From NCBI RefSeq assembly GCF_026805325.1, contig NZ_JAPRAT010000001.1:165980-229979 (forward strand): a DNA stretch of 64,000 nucleotides, in the 5' to 3' direction. The notes under the pieces were generated by a model. The model was not told where the DNA came from. It did no database searches and saw only the letters and a program-made list of their open reading frames with translations. Both the position numbers and the translations under genes were made by a program. Shown here piece after piece: positions 41,604-50,199 of the stretch. The first letter of the stretch is position 1; each line of letters begins with the position of its first letter. The DNA comes from Natronobacillus azotifigens. Lineage in GTDB: Bacteria > Bacillota > Bacilli > Bacillales > Amphibacillaceae.

Positions 41604-42495
41604 TGTGACTGATTTAAAGAAATCGTTTGAGCGTAGCGAAGTACTTTCGAGTGTTACGGTTAACGTTAATAAAGGATCAATTTACGGGTTATTGGGCTCG
41701 AATGGGGCTGGAAAAACAACTTTATTAAAGATAATTGCTGGTATTTATAAACAAGATAGCGGTCAAGTATCGTATGAAAAGGAAAACGTTTTTGAAAACG
41801 TATCTCTAAAGGAACGGATCATCTTTATTCCCGATTTTCCTTATTTTTTCCCACAATATACAATCAAACAAATGGCGGATTTTTATCAAAGTACTTACCC
41901 GAATTGGAATAATACACGGTTTCACACATTACATCAATTATTAGGGCTTGATCTAAAGAAAAAAGTACAACAATTATCAAAAGGAATGCAACGACAAGTG
42001 GCTTTTTGGTTAGCGCTTAGCGCAATGCCTGATTATCTTATATTAGATGAACCTTTCGACGGACTTGATGCTGTGATTCGTAAAAAAGTGAAAAATTTAA
42101 TTATTCAAGATGTAGCTGATCGTCAAATGACTGTGATTGTTTCTTCTCACAATTTACGTGAAGTTGAAGATATATGCGATCATGTAGGAATTTTGCATCA
42201 CGGTAGTTTTATCCTTGAGAAGGATCTAGATGATCTAAAGTCAGATATTCATAAAATCCAAATTGCATTTAAGGATACCCCTCCAAAAGAATTGTTTAAG
42301 GATTTCACTGTATTACATAAAGAAAAGCGAGGTAGTGTATTTTTAGTCATTGTAAAAGGTGATCGAAAAAAACTGGATCCACTTATTCAAAATAGCCAAC
42401 CGGTTGTTTATGACTTATTACCTTTAACTTTAGAAGAAATATTTGTTTATGAAATGGAGGGTGTAGGATATGCGATTGAGAACATCTTGGTATAA
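41596..42495 (+). CDS. ABC transporter ATP-binding protein (YtrB-like)
   Basis: A 299-residue ATPase with Walker A GSNGAGKTTLL, a QLSKGMQRQVAFWLAL signature region (normally LSGGQ), Walker B YLILDEPFDGLD and the switch His in VSSHNLREVE. This is the class that pairs with integral-membrane permeases without a binding protein. A 60-residue C-terminal extension follows the ATPase core. ATG 41596 follows AGGAGGGGGAATAGCA. Overlaps both the regulator and permease genes. Confidence 0.9.
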   Translation: MISVTDLKKSFERSEVLSSVTVNVNKGSIYGLLGSNGAGKTTLLKIIAGIYKQDSGQVSYEKENVFENVSLKERIIFIPDFPYFFPQYTIKQMADFYQSTYPNWNNTRFHTLHQLLGLDLKKKVQQLSKGMQRQVAFWLALSAMPDYLILDEPFDGLDAVIRKKVKNLIIQDVADRQMTVIVSSHNLREVEDICDHVGILHHGSFILEKDLDDLKSDIHKIQIAFKDTPPKELFKDFTVLHKEKRGSVFLVIVKGDRKKLDPLIQNSQPVVYDLLPLTLEEIFVYEMEGVGYAIENILV

Positions 42496-44449
42496 TCATG
42501 AACTTACAAAACAAAATTTCCGGCAAACCGGTTGGATTAGCTTAGTTTACTTTGTTTCTTTATTGGTTGCGATCGTCTTAAATATATTTATGCGAATAGG
42601 GCATAATGAATCATATTATTATGGTTATGATATAAATTTGTTCTATCTCGGTTCATTTTTTCAGGTTCTTGCTATCTTTCTTGTCCCGGTAATGACAGCA
42701 ATGTTGTTGATGCGGTATTTACATCAAAAAAATGCTACCGATTTTATGCACAGTCTACCTTTGAAAAGAGAAAAAGTGTTTATTCATCAAATTGTTTTCG
42801 GCTATTGCTCGATATTGTTACCTGTGTATATAGTGGGATTCATTTTGTATATCATGCACCATACACTTGAAGTTTCCAAGTTATACGGATTAGCTGAGTT
42901 GGGCTATTGGTTAGGCGTTACTACAGTACTCCTTTCCCTGGTCTTCGCTGTAAGTATTTTTGTCGGCCTATTGACAGGATTGTCAATTATACAAGGGGTC
43001 TTTTCCTTTATCTTTCTCTTGTTTCCAGCAGGGATTACCGTTTTAGCTGTCTTTAATTTAAATTATGCAATGATTGGTATTGCAGACAGCTATCTTATGG
43101 ACGAAAAGGTATTTGAATTCTCCCCAATTACCAATAGTGTTAACATCATATTCAATGATGCAGCAGATACTTCCACCCTTGTGTGGTATATCATTGTCAC
43201 GCTTATTCTTTTTGGTCTTAGTATGGTGCTTTACAAATTTCGACCAGTGGAAGTGGCAACTCAAGCCGTTGCTTTTCGCTGGTTGAGACCAATTTTTATC
43301 TATAGTTTTACCTTTTGCTTTATGTTAGTTGGTGGTTTTTATTTTGGTATTCTTCAACATGAATACAACTGGATTTTGTTTGGGTATTTATTATTTTCAA
43401 TCTTTGGTTATCTTATAGCGCAAATGATCATCCATAAAACGTGGCGAGTATTTACTCAATGGAAAGAGTATTTATTTTTCTTATTAGGTACTACACTTTT
43501 GGTTGTACTGATTATCTTAGATATTACAGGTTTTCAAAATCGCATTCCTGCAACAGATAGAATTGAGCAGGTGTACTTATATGATCAACACTCGAGATTT
43601 TACTTATACCAAGATTTATTCGAAGAAAACCCTGGTATTACTGCAGTTGAAGAAATTGAAATCGTGCGTAATTTGCATCAACAATTTATTAATGATTCAA
43701 ATCGACAGGATTTTTTGGATTATAATAATCAAACTGTATCGATCCATTATGATCTTGTGAACGGGAGACAATTGGTGCGCCAATATCACCTCGATGATTT
43801 GTCAAAGTATACAGGAGAATTGACAAAAATTCATGCATCAGATGCTTATAAACAATACACACAAGAGGTTTTCTTGATCGATCAAACTGATATCAGTAGC
43901 ATGAGTGTTACAAGTGATATGAGACATAAAGAAGTGCAGATCTATAGTTCGAATCAAATTGCAGAAGCTTTAGAAGCTTTGCGTAAGGATATTTTAGCTC
44001 AAAGTTATGAAGAATTGGTTAATCCGGAGCTGTATTTAGGGGAAGTAAATATATTCATATCTCTTTATCATTCTAATCTTTACCTTCCGATTTATTCTAC
44101 CTATGACTATTTTCTTGAGTGGTTAGAAAAAGAAAAGATGACAGAAGATGTGTTGCTTATGCCTAATGAGATTGATCGAATGTTCATAGTCGATGAAAGT
44201 ATCAACGAAGAAATGGCTGAGAAGGGTGCATCCTATTATGTGGAACATAATCCCAATGCTGAAGGTGTGATAGAAATTAGTGATGAGGAAGAAATTAAGC
44301 AATTATTCGAGTCACTTGTTCCAGAGAGGGGGGAGGAGTCTGATTCTCGCTTTGCTGTTTGGATTTATTTGAAAGATGAGGAAGAAAATTTCCAATGGTA
44401 TTGGGTGAAAAAGGATTTTCTACCTTCCTTTGTATTCGATGAGATATAG
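42470..44449 (+). CDS. ABC transporter permease with large C-terminal domain
   Basis: A 659-residue membrane protein. Residues about 20-350 hold seven to eight helices (first FRQTGWISLVYFVSLLVAIVLNI). Residues about 360-659 form a soluble, acidic region predicted to be outside the cell, probably of DUF6449 type, though that assignment is tentative. Starts at ATG 42470 after GGAGGGTGTAGGAT and overlaps the ATPase gene by 26 bases. With the YtrA-like regulator and ATPase it probably exports or senses an envelope-active compound or peptide. Confidence 0.82.
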   Translation: MRLRTSWYNHELTKQNFRQTGWISLVYFVSLLVAIVLNIFMRIGHNESYYYGYDINLFYLGSFFQVLAIFLVPVMTAMLLMRYLHQKNATDFMHSLPLKREKVFIHQIVFGYCSILLPVYIVGFILYIMHHTLEVSKLYGLAELGYWLGVTTVLLSLVFAVSIFVGLLTGLSIIQGVFSFIFLLFPAGITVLAVFNLNYAMIGIADSYLMDEKVFEFSPITNSVNIIFNDAADTSTLVWYIIVTLILFGLSMVLYKFRPVEVATQAVAFRWLRPIFIYSFTFCFMLVGGFYFGILQHEYNWILFGYLLFSIFGYLIAQMIIHKTWRVFTQWKEYLFFLLGTTLLVVLIILDITGFQNRIPATDRIEQVYLYDQHSRFYLYQDLFEENPGITAVEEIEIVRNLHQQFINDSNRQDFLDYNNQTVSIHYDLVNGRQLVRQYHLDDLSKYTGELTKIHASDAYKQYTQEVFLIDQTDISSMSVTSDMRHKEVQIYSSNQIAEALEALRKDILAQSYEELVNPELYLGEVNIFISLYHSNLYLPIYSTYDYFLEWLEKEKMTEDVLLMPNEIDRMFIVDESINEEMAEKGASYYVEHNPNAEGVIEISDEEEIKQLFESLVPERGEESDSRFAVWIYLKDEEENFQWYWVKKDFLPSFVFDEI

Positions 44450-44480
44450 TAAGTTAGCAAGTTAAAGGGGACGATTATCG

Positions 44481-45011
44481 ATGGAGTTGTTAATGGAAAG
44501 AAGGAAAACACATATTGATGAATATTTTGTGATTTATTATCGTGAAATGTATTTTGTGGCAAAACAAATTGTTCGTGACCATTACTTTGCAGAAGATGTT
44601 GTACAAGAGTCCTTTGTCAAAGCATATAAGTGTCAAGAAATGCTTCAAGATATCAGGAAAGTAAGAGCATGGTTACGTACAATTGTTACAAGAACTGCGA
44701 TTGATTTTTTACGGAAAATATCGAAATGTAGTTATACATCCCTTGAACAAATGTATGAAGAAAGTCAGCAAGCGCCAGAACATACGAACTCTGTTGAACA
44801 ACAGTCTGAATTACATTTTCAATATAAAGAGATTCATGCATGTGTTAAACAGTTACCGACTAATTTACAAGAAGTGATAAATCTAAAACTAACCAATGAT
44901 TGTTCGGATGCAGAAATTGCAAGAAGATTACAAATTAGCTTATCTGCAGTGAAAACAAGATTACACCGTGCAAGAAAGAAATTAAAGCATATGTATAAGG
45001 AGCAAAACTAA
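44481..45011 (+). CDS. ECF-type RNA polymerase sigma factor
   Basis: A 176-residue sigma-70 family protein with region 2 (YYREMYFVAKQIVRDHYFAEDVVQESFVKAYKC) and region 4 (LPTNLQEVINLKLTNDCSDAEIARRLQISLSAVKTRLHRARKKL), typical of ECF sigmas such as SigW/SigX. It is 31 bases after the permease gene and in the same orientation, so it is likely part of the operon. No anti-sigma gene follows. Start ATG 44481 after AAAGGGG; ATG 44493 is an alternative. Confidence 0.9.
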   Translation: MELLMERRKTHIDEYFVIYYREMYFVAKQIVRDHYFAEDVVQESFVKAYKCQEMLQDIRKVRAWLRTIVTRTAIDFLRKISKCSYTSLEQMYEESQQAPEHTNSVEQQSELHFQYKEIHACVKQLPTNLQEVINLKLTNDCSDAEIARRLQISLSAVKTRLHRARKKLKHMYKEQN

Positions 45012-45020
45012 TTTAAATGA

Positions 45021-45054
45021 ATAGCAATGAGATTTTTTTCGTTGTTGCTTTTTA
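45021..45054 (+). terminator. Weak terminator after sigma factor gene
   Basis: AGCAATGA pairs with TTGTTGCT (with G-T pairs) followed by TTTTTAAA. Confidence 0.55.
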
Positions 45055-45143
45055 AAAAGAAGAATGGGTATGTTAACAATTATTTCAGCTGATATTATCA
45101 TCTCTTTCAGGGCAAGATAAGTTTGTCAGGGAGGTGAATCACC

Positions 45144-45290
45144 ATGAATCAAAAAGGTATGATTATACCTATTCTTGCATCAATTGGGGTAGGAGCAGCC
45201 ACATACTATGGTATGCGTCGAAATGGAAACATGCACCCGATCGCTACTGTAACTTCTGCATTGAGAAATCAAATGATGAAAACAAACTAA
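45144..45290 (+). CDS. Small membrane protein, possibly DUF3918
   Basis: A 48-residue protein (MNQKGMIIPILASIGVGAA..., C-terminal RNQMMKTN) with one short helix rich in Ala and Gly and a basic tail. The pattern resembles the small DUF3918/YrzQ proteins of Bacilli. ATG 45144 follows GGGAGGTGAATCACC, an excellent ribosome site, and a strong terminator follows, so it is very likely a real gene. Function unknown. Confidence 0.72.
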   Translation: MNQKGMIIPILASIGVGAATYYGMRRNGNMHPIATVTSALRNQMMKTN

Positions 45291-45307
45291 TTGAACAATA
45301 ACATTAT

Positions 45308-45338
45308 CGATAGACCTTCCTTGGGTCTATCGGTTTTT
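45308..45338 (+). terminator. Terminator after small membrane protein gene
   Basis: CGATAGACC / GGTCTATCG followed by GTTTTT. Confidence 0.9.
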
Positions 45339-45370
45339 AGTATTTCAATTAAAAGAACTGATCATCCTTG

Positions 45371-45397
45371 GCTAACCGATTGAAGTTTCTCTTTAGG
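45371..45397 (+). repeat. Repeat remnant (3' end)
   Basis: GCTAACCGATTGAAGTTTCT followed by CTTTAG matches the CTAACAATC / GATTGAAGTTTCACTTTAT end of the repeat with hairpin II collapsed. Confidence 0.65.
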
Positions 45398-45409
45398 GTT
45401 TGTTATAAT
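45380..45409 (+). promoter_or_regulatory. Candidate pgl promoter using repeat-derived -35
   Basis: TTGAAG (45380-45385, inside a repeat remnant), an 18-base spacer and TATAAT (45404-45409), 32 bases before the pgl start. Confidence 0.6.
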
Positions 45410-45440
45410 GAATGAAATAAACAGAAGGAGGTTTCTTTTA

Positions 45441-46487
45441 ATGGGGAAACAATTAACAGGTTATATTGGTACATATACAAAAGCGGAAAGTGAAGGAGTG
45501 TACAAGTTTGTATTGGATTTAGAGAAAGAACGTATTACAGACGTTGTGCCAGCTGCGAAGTTAGATAATCCAACATATTTAACTATTTCTGATGATAATC
45601 GATATTTATATGCAGTTAGTAAAGAGGGAGAAAAAGGTGGAATCACTGCTTATAAAATAGATTCAGCTAATCACGAACTTACCTTGTTGAATAGTTTTGC
45701 GAAGGCAGGTTCACCACCTTGTCATGTTAGTGTGAAGAGTGATAATACTAATGTTGTCACAGCCAATTACCATACGAAAGAAGTCATATCTTATTTAACG
45801 GATACGAATGGTTCGTTAAAGGAAATTGCAGATATAGCTGTACAAGATGGATCTGGCCCCCATGAACGTCAAGAAAAGCCTCATATTCATTTTTCTGGGT
45901 ATACTCCAGATGAAAACTATGTAATCGCTGTGGATTTGGGTAGTGATGAGATTATAACGTATAGCGTTGCTGGTGATAAGTTAACGAAAGAGCACGTATG
46001 TAAGACAAAAGCGGGGAGCGGACCAAGACATATTGTATTTGCACCAAATAAAAAGTTTGCTTATGTGATGACTGAATTAAGTTCAGAGGTCCTAACATTA
46101 GCTTATCAAGCTGAAACAGGGGAATTCACCCAGAAGCAAGCGATTAAAGCTATTCCAGATGATTATAAAGAAGTGAATGATGGTAGTGCAATCCATATAT
46201 CCGATGATGGAAAGTACGTTTATGTTGGAAATCGAGGGCATAATAGCATTGCGGTTTTCGCTGTGAATGAGATCACTAATGAATTAACATTTGTGGAATG
46301 GAAATCGACAGAAGGAGATTGGCCTCGTGATTTTGTATTAGATCCGACGAATAACTATTTAGTCGCAGCGAATCAGAAATCAGGCTCATTAACGCTTTAT
46401 CGACGTAATCAAGAAACAGGAGAGTTAAAGGTATTACAAACAGACGTACCTGCTCCTGAAGCGGTATGTGTGAAATTTTTAAATTAA
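45441..46487 (+). CDS. pgl: 6-phosphogluconolactonase (lactonase family beta-propeller)
   Basis: A 348-residue seven-bladed beta-propeller of the YkgB/Pgl lactonase family, which hydrolyses 6-phosphogluconolactone in the pentose phosphate pathway. Repeated blade motifs (YLTISDDNRYLYAV, HISDDGKYVYVGNRG, FVLDPTNNYLVAANQ) and the family stretch GSGPRHIVFAPNKKFAYVMTEL are clear. ATG 45441 follows AAGGAGGTTTCTTTTA; the longer frame from 45408 starts in the promoter. Single-gene unit with its own terminator. Confidence 0.92.
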   Translation: MGKQLTGYIGTYTKAESEGVYKFVLDLEKERITDVVPAAKLDNPTYLTISDDNRYLYAVSKEGEKGGITAYKIDSANHELTLLNSFAKAGSPPCHVSVKSDNTNVVTANYHTKEVISYLTDTNGSLKEIADIAVQDGSGPHERQEKPHIHFSGYTPDENYVIAVDLGSDEIITYSVAGDKLTKEHVCKTKAGSGPRHIVFAPNKKFAYVMTELSSEVLTLAYQAETGEFTQKQAIKAIPDDYKEVNDGSAIHISDDGKYVYVGNRGHNSIAVFAVNEITNELTFVEWKSTEGDWPRDFVLDPTNNYLVAANQKSGSLTLYRRNQETGELKVLQTDVPAPEAVCVKFLN

Positions 46488-46490
46488 ATG

Positions 46491-46526
46491 AAAAACCGGG
46501 AGATGAAGGATAATCCCCGGTTTTTC
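46491..46526 (+). terminator. Terminator after pgl
   Basis: AAAAACCGGG / CCCGGTTTTT with a GATGAAGGATAAT-type loop. Confidence 0.9.
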
Positions 46527-46587
46527 TGATGAAACTAATGGTAAATGTAAGATAACATTCTGGATGATAAAAGGTGATTAAGAAAAA

Positions 46588-46632
46588 CAATTAGTGGGAA
46601 AGATCGTCCCACTGATTGAAGTTTCACTTTAT
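46588..46632 (+). repeat. Partial repeat (hairpin II and end only)
   Basis: ACAATTAGTGGGAAAGATCG followed by TCCCACTGATTGAAG and TTTCACTTTAT; directly upstream of a full copy with the same unusual hairpin II loop. Confidence 0.88.
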
Positions 46633-46779
46633 CCCGGAGCAATCGTCCGTAAGACTCCCACTATAAAGCACCAAAAAAATCAAAGTTGATGAAGTGGGAG
46701 TAACGGACGTTAGCACCCCGAATGGTTCAACTAAACAATCAGTGGGAAAGATCGTCCCACTGATTGAAGTTTCACTTTA
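46633..46779 (+). repeat. Two-hairpin repeat copy (short form, variant loop)
   Basis: CCCGGAGCAATCGTCCGTAA start; hairpin I has changed arms (ACTCCCACTATAAAGCACC / GATGAAGTGGGAGT). Hairpin II is CAGTGGGAAAGATCGTCCCACTG, a rearranged loop shared with the adjacent partial copy. Its last bases form the TAA stop of aapP on the other strand. Confidence 0.92.
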
Positions 46780-47556
46780 AAGTATTTGTGAGAGGAACAG
46801 TTTTGTTCGGTCGTGTTGTGGGTTATCAAATAATTCTACAGGGGTTCCCATTTCAATTATTTCACCGTTATCAAACAAAACAATTCGGTCAGCAACTTCT
46901 CTTGCAAAGCCCATCTCGTGTGTAACAACGATCATCGTTATTCCTGACCTTGCTAATTCTTTCATAACATCTAGTACCTCTTTAATCATCTCTGGGTCTA
47001 ATGCGGATGTAGGTTCATCAAACAACATAATTTCTGGCTGCATGGCTAAGGCACGTGCAATAGCAACACGTTGCTGCTGTCCTCCTGATAGCTGCCCTGG
47101 GTACTTATCTGCTTGTTCGGGAATACCAACTCTTTCTAACAGCTCCATTGCTAACTTCTCTGCTTCTTTTTTAGGCTTTTTCCGTACCCAGATTGGAGCT
47201 AACATTATATTTTTTAATATAGTCATATGTGGGAATAAATTAAATTGCTGAAACACCATACCTGTATCTTTCCGAATAGCTTCTACAGCTTTAATATCAT
47301 GAGATAGAGTGACACCATCAATTTCAATATCTCCTTTTTGAATTTCTTCCAATCCATTAATTGTCCGGATAAACGTAGATTTACCGGAACCGGAAGGGCC
47401 TAAAATAACTAATACCTCTCCTTTCGTGATGTTTAAATTTACATCTTTTAAAACATGCATATCTCCAAACCATTTATTAACATTTGTACATGTAATGATT
47501 GCCTCTCCTTCTTGAACCGCTGGATCCTCTACTATTTTTACTTGCGATTGTGCCAT
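46777..47556 (-). CDS. aapP: General L-amino acid ABC transporter ATP-binding protein AapP
   Basis: A 259-residue ATPase with Walker [10 protein letters not shown], signature [15 protein letters not shown], Walker [16 protein letters not shown] and the [16 protein letters not shown] switch, of the GlnQ/AapP class. It is the last gene of an aapJQMP set. ATG follows AAAGGAGGAAATAAA. Its TAA stop overlaps the terminal TTTA of a repeat copy. The energy subunit for broad-range amino-acid uptake. Confidence 0.9.
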   Translation of the reverse strand: MAQSQVKIVEDPAVQEGEAIITCTNVNKWFGDMHVLKDVNLNITKGEVLVILGPSGSGKSTFIRTINGLEEIQKGDIEIDGVTLSHDIKAVEAIRKDTGMVFQQFNLFPHMTILKNIMLAPIWVRKKPKKEAEKLAMELLERVGIPEQADKYPGQLSGGQQQRVAIARALAMQPEIMLFDEPTSALDPEMIKEVLDVMKELARSGITMIVVTHEMGFAREVADRIVLFDNGEIIEMGTPVELFDNPQHDRTKLFLSQIL

Positions 47557-47579
47557 TTTATTTCCTCCTTTTATTATAC

Positions 47580-48788
47580 TTACCGTTCTCCGACACCTAA
47601 TGATTTCTCTAACCGTCTGCTAGAGTAAGACATTGTATATGCAATTACCCAATAGACAAATGCAATGAAAATATATACTTCCATGTGTCTACCTAAAAAA
47701 TCCGGGTTTGATTTCACTGATTGAGCAATACCTAGTAGATCTACTAAGCCAACAATCGCAACGAGGGTCGTATCCTTAAACATAGAGATACTTTGACCAA
47801 CGATTGTTGGAATAATTGCACGTAGAGCTTGTGGTAAAATAATAAATGTTGTTGTTTGAACAGGGTTAAGTCCAATCGTTTTGGCTGCTTCGTATTGTCC
47901 TTTTGGGATTGATTGAAGACCACCGCGAACATTTTCAGCCATATAAGCAGAAGTGAACAATGTTGCCCCAATCATTACACGAACTACATTATCAATTGCC
48001 ATTCCTGGAGGTAAAAATAAAGGTACAATAATTTGCGCCATAAATAAAATCGTAATTAAAGGAATTCCTCGAATAAGCTCTATATAACTGATACAAAAAT
48101 ATTTGATTGCTGGTAATTTACTCGTTCTCCCTAATGCTAGGAGAACACCAATCGGCATAGAAAGAACAATTGCAACAATGGAAATGAGTATAGTTAAGAG
48201 TAGTCCGTTCCAAAGGTTTGTTCTAACGAGAGGAAAAGCCCCTATACCGAAACCGCGCAATAATAATATACTTACCGGAATGACGAAGAACCAACCAATT
48301 AATGTGATCCATTTTGCTTTTGGTAGAAAAGAACCTAAGAAATACCCGAAAATTAATACACCAATCTGTGCTGATAACCAGACTTTTGATTCTGTAGCTG
48401 TAAAAGGAACGATGATGTGCAATAGGTAAATTAGTGTAAGAATACTTGCTATACGTATCATCGTACCTTTCCATACGCCAGATGACATTCCGAACAACAG
48501 AGATGCAAATAGTAAAGCAACCCATACGCGCCACAATTCAGAGACAGGATATTGTCCAACCATAAAAAGTTTGTAATTGTTTGATATAACTGCCCATTGA
48601 GCTTCAATAAATACCCAATATAATGCGTTTGTTACCACCAAATATAATACTATTGCTGAAACAATGGTTAACACGGAATTAAACCAATTGTTAAATAAAT
48701 TTTTCTTTAGCCATTCTAATGCTCCGATAGAATTAACTGGAGGAGCTATTGGCTTTGTGTATTCAACTAATTTCAAGTTTTCGCTCAT
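47580..48788 (-). CDS. aapM: General L-amino acid ABC transporter permease AapM
   Basis: A 402-residue permease with an extended N-terminal helical region before the HisM-like core ([56 protein letters not shown]). The length and internal layout match AapM/BztC rather than the short GlnP type. ATG 48788 after GAGAGGTGATAATA lies 6 bases past the aapQ stop; GTG 48797 is less likely. Confidence 0.9.
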   Translation of the reverse strand: MSENLKLVEYTKPIAPPVNSIGALEWLKKNLFNNWFNSVLTIVSAIVLYLVVTNALYWVFIEAQWAVISNNYKLFMVGQYPVSELWRVWVALLFASLLFGMSSGVWKGTMIRIASILTLIYLLHIIVPFTATESKVWLSAQIGVLIFGYFLGSFLPKAKWITLIGWFFVIPVSILLLRGFGIGAFPLVRTNLWNGLLLTILISIVAIVLSMPIGVLLALGRTSKLPAIKYFCISYIELIRGIPLITILFMAQIIVPLFLPPGMAIDNVVRVMIGATLFTSAYMAENVRGGLQSIPKGQYEAAKTIGLNPVQTTTFIILPQALRAIIPTIVGQSISMFKDTTLVAIVGLVDLLGIAQSVKSNPDFLGRHMEVYIFIAFVYWVIAYTMSYSSRRLEKSLGVGER

Positions 48789-48793
48789 TATTA

Positions 48794-49966
48794 TCACCTC
48801 TCCACAATCTGACTGCGTTTGTTAAATATATTCATGAACAGTGAGGTAGTTAAACTGATCGTTGAATAGACAAAGATCATAATCAGGATTATTTCAACAG
48901 AATGACCAGATTGATTCATTGCTGTTCCACCTACACTAACTAATTCCTGATAACCAACAGCAATCGCTAAACTTGAATTTTTTGTTAGATTCAAATATTG
49001 GCTTGTTACAGGTGGAATGATAATTCGAACTGCTTGTGGTAAAATAACCAAGCGCATCATGGTGGAGTTTTTAATTCCTAAAGCTTTCGATGCTTCCGTT
49101 TGCCCTTTTGATACAGATTGAATACCAGCTCGAACAATCTCTGCTATATAGGTTGCTGTGTACATTACCAGACCAATGAGAATTGCTGCGAATTCAGGTG
49201 ATATTCTTAAACCCCCAGAAAAATTAAACGTTCCGAGTTCTGGTGTCGAAATATTAGCTGGTCCAGATTGTGTAACGATAAATGCAAGGAGTATGAACAC
49301 AAATAATGTGCCAATCGACCAAATAAATGGATATTTTCTTTTCCCTGCTTTCATTTGTTGGGTCAGTTGATATTTCCACATCAAAATAGCTCCGACAATT
49401 CCAATCACAAAAATTATTATCCAAATAATCGTACCTTCATGTGCAGTAAACCATGGAATAGCAGCTCCTCGATTATTAAAGTAAAAAGAACCAATTCTAA
49501 TACTGTCTTGTACTTGTGGTAATGGTAAAATCACTGCGAAATACCAAATTAAAATTTGAACAAGTAATGGTGTATTACGAAATATTTCGATATATAGTCC
49601 AGATAATTTTTTAACTAACCAGTTATTTGATAAGCGCGCAATCCCTACAAATACACCTAGAATGGTAGTTAAAATAATACCAATAACAGCTATTCTTATT
49701 GTACTAAGAATCCCAACGAGAAAAGCTCGTGCATACGTATCGGTAGGTTCGTAGGATATCATTGCTTCTGAGATATTAAACGAAGCCGTTCTCCTTAAAA
49801 AATGAAATCCAAAATTTATTCCTAAGCGATTTAGACCTGCAATTGCGTTACTGATGAGGAACCATCCTAGCGCAACAACAATAGATACAAAGACAAATTG
49901 AAATAAAATAGGAATAATTCGATTATCACGCCAAAACGGTGTGGATACCCCAATTTTTTTAGACAT
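48794..49966 (-). CDS. aapQ: General L-amino acid ABC transporter permease AapQ
   Basis: A 390-residue permease of the AapQ/BztB type, with a long periplasm-type insert between the first helices (FGFHFLRRTASFNISEAMISY, a family signature) and the core EASKALGIKNSTMMRLVILPQAVRIIIPP. ATG 49966 follows GAGGTGAAACATA. The binding-protein gene aapJ lies upstream, separated by a hairpin and a repeat copy. Confidence 0.92.
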   Translation of the reverse strand: MSKKIGVSTPFWRDNRIIPILFQFVFVSIVVALGWFLISNAIAGLNRLGINFGFHFLRRTASFNISEAMISYEPTDTYARAFLVGILSTIRIAVIGIILTTILGVFVGIARLSNNWLVKKLSGLYIEIFRNTPLLVQILIWYFAVILPLPQVQDSIRIGSFYFNNRGAAIPWFTAHEGTIIWIIIFVIGIVGAILMWKYQLTQQMKAGKRKYPFIWSIGTLFVFILLAFIVTQSGPANISTPELGTFNFSGGLRISPEFAAILIGLVMYTATYIAEIVRAGIQSVSKGQTEASKALGIKNSTMMRLVILPQAVRIIIPPVTSQYLNLTKNSSLAIAVGYQELVSVGGTAMNQSGHSVEIILIMIFVYSTISLTTSLFMNIFNKRSQIVER

Positions 49967-49984
49967 TATGTTTCACCTCATTGT

Positions 49985-50141
49985 ATTTATCTTGGAGCAA
50001 CCGTTCGCAAGACTCTCACTTGAAAACAACAAGAAAAGAAGTTGTTTAGTTGAAAGTAGCTGACGCTAGCACCCCGAATGATGCGACTAATTATTAGTGG
50101 AGGAATACATGAAAACAACACTAATTGAAGTCTCATCTTAT
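49985..50141 (+). repeat. Two-hairpin repeat copy inside aap operon
   Basis: Sits between aapJ and aapQ, antisense to the operon. Hairpin II has the paired changes TTAGTG / CACTAA in place of TCAGTG / CACTGA. Hairpin I also carries changes on both arms. Ends GAAGTCTCATCTTAT. Confidence 0.9.
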
Positions 50142-50154
50142 TTAGTAAAGGAAA

Positions 50155-50189
50155 GAACCTGCTCAGATGTACTGAACTAAGCAGGTTCC
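50155..50189 (-). terminator. Hairpin between aapJ and aapQ
   Basis: GAACCTGCT / AGCAGGTTC directly after the aapJ stop; on the minus strand it is followed by TTTCCTTTACT, so termination is probably partial. This is a common way to make more binding protein than permease. Confidence 0.7.
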
Positions 50190-50199
50190 ATTTTGTTTT

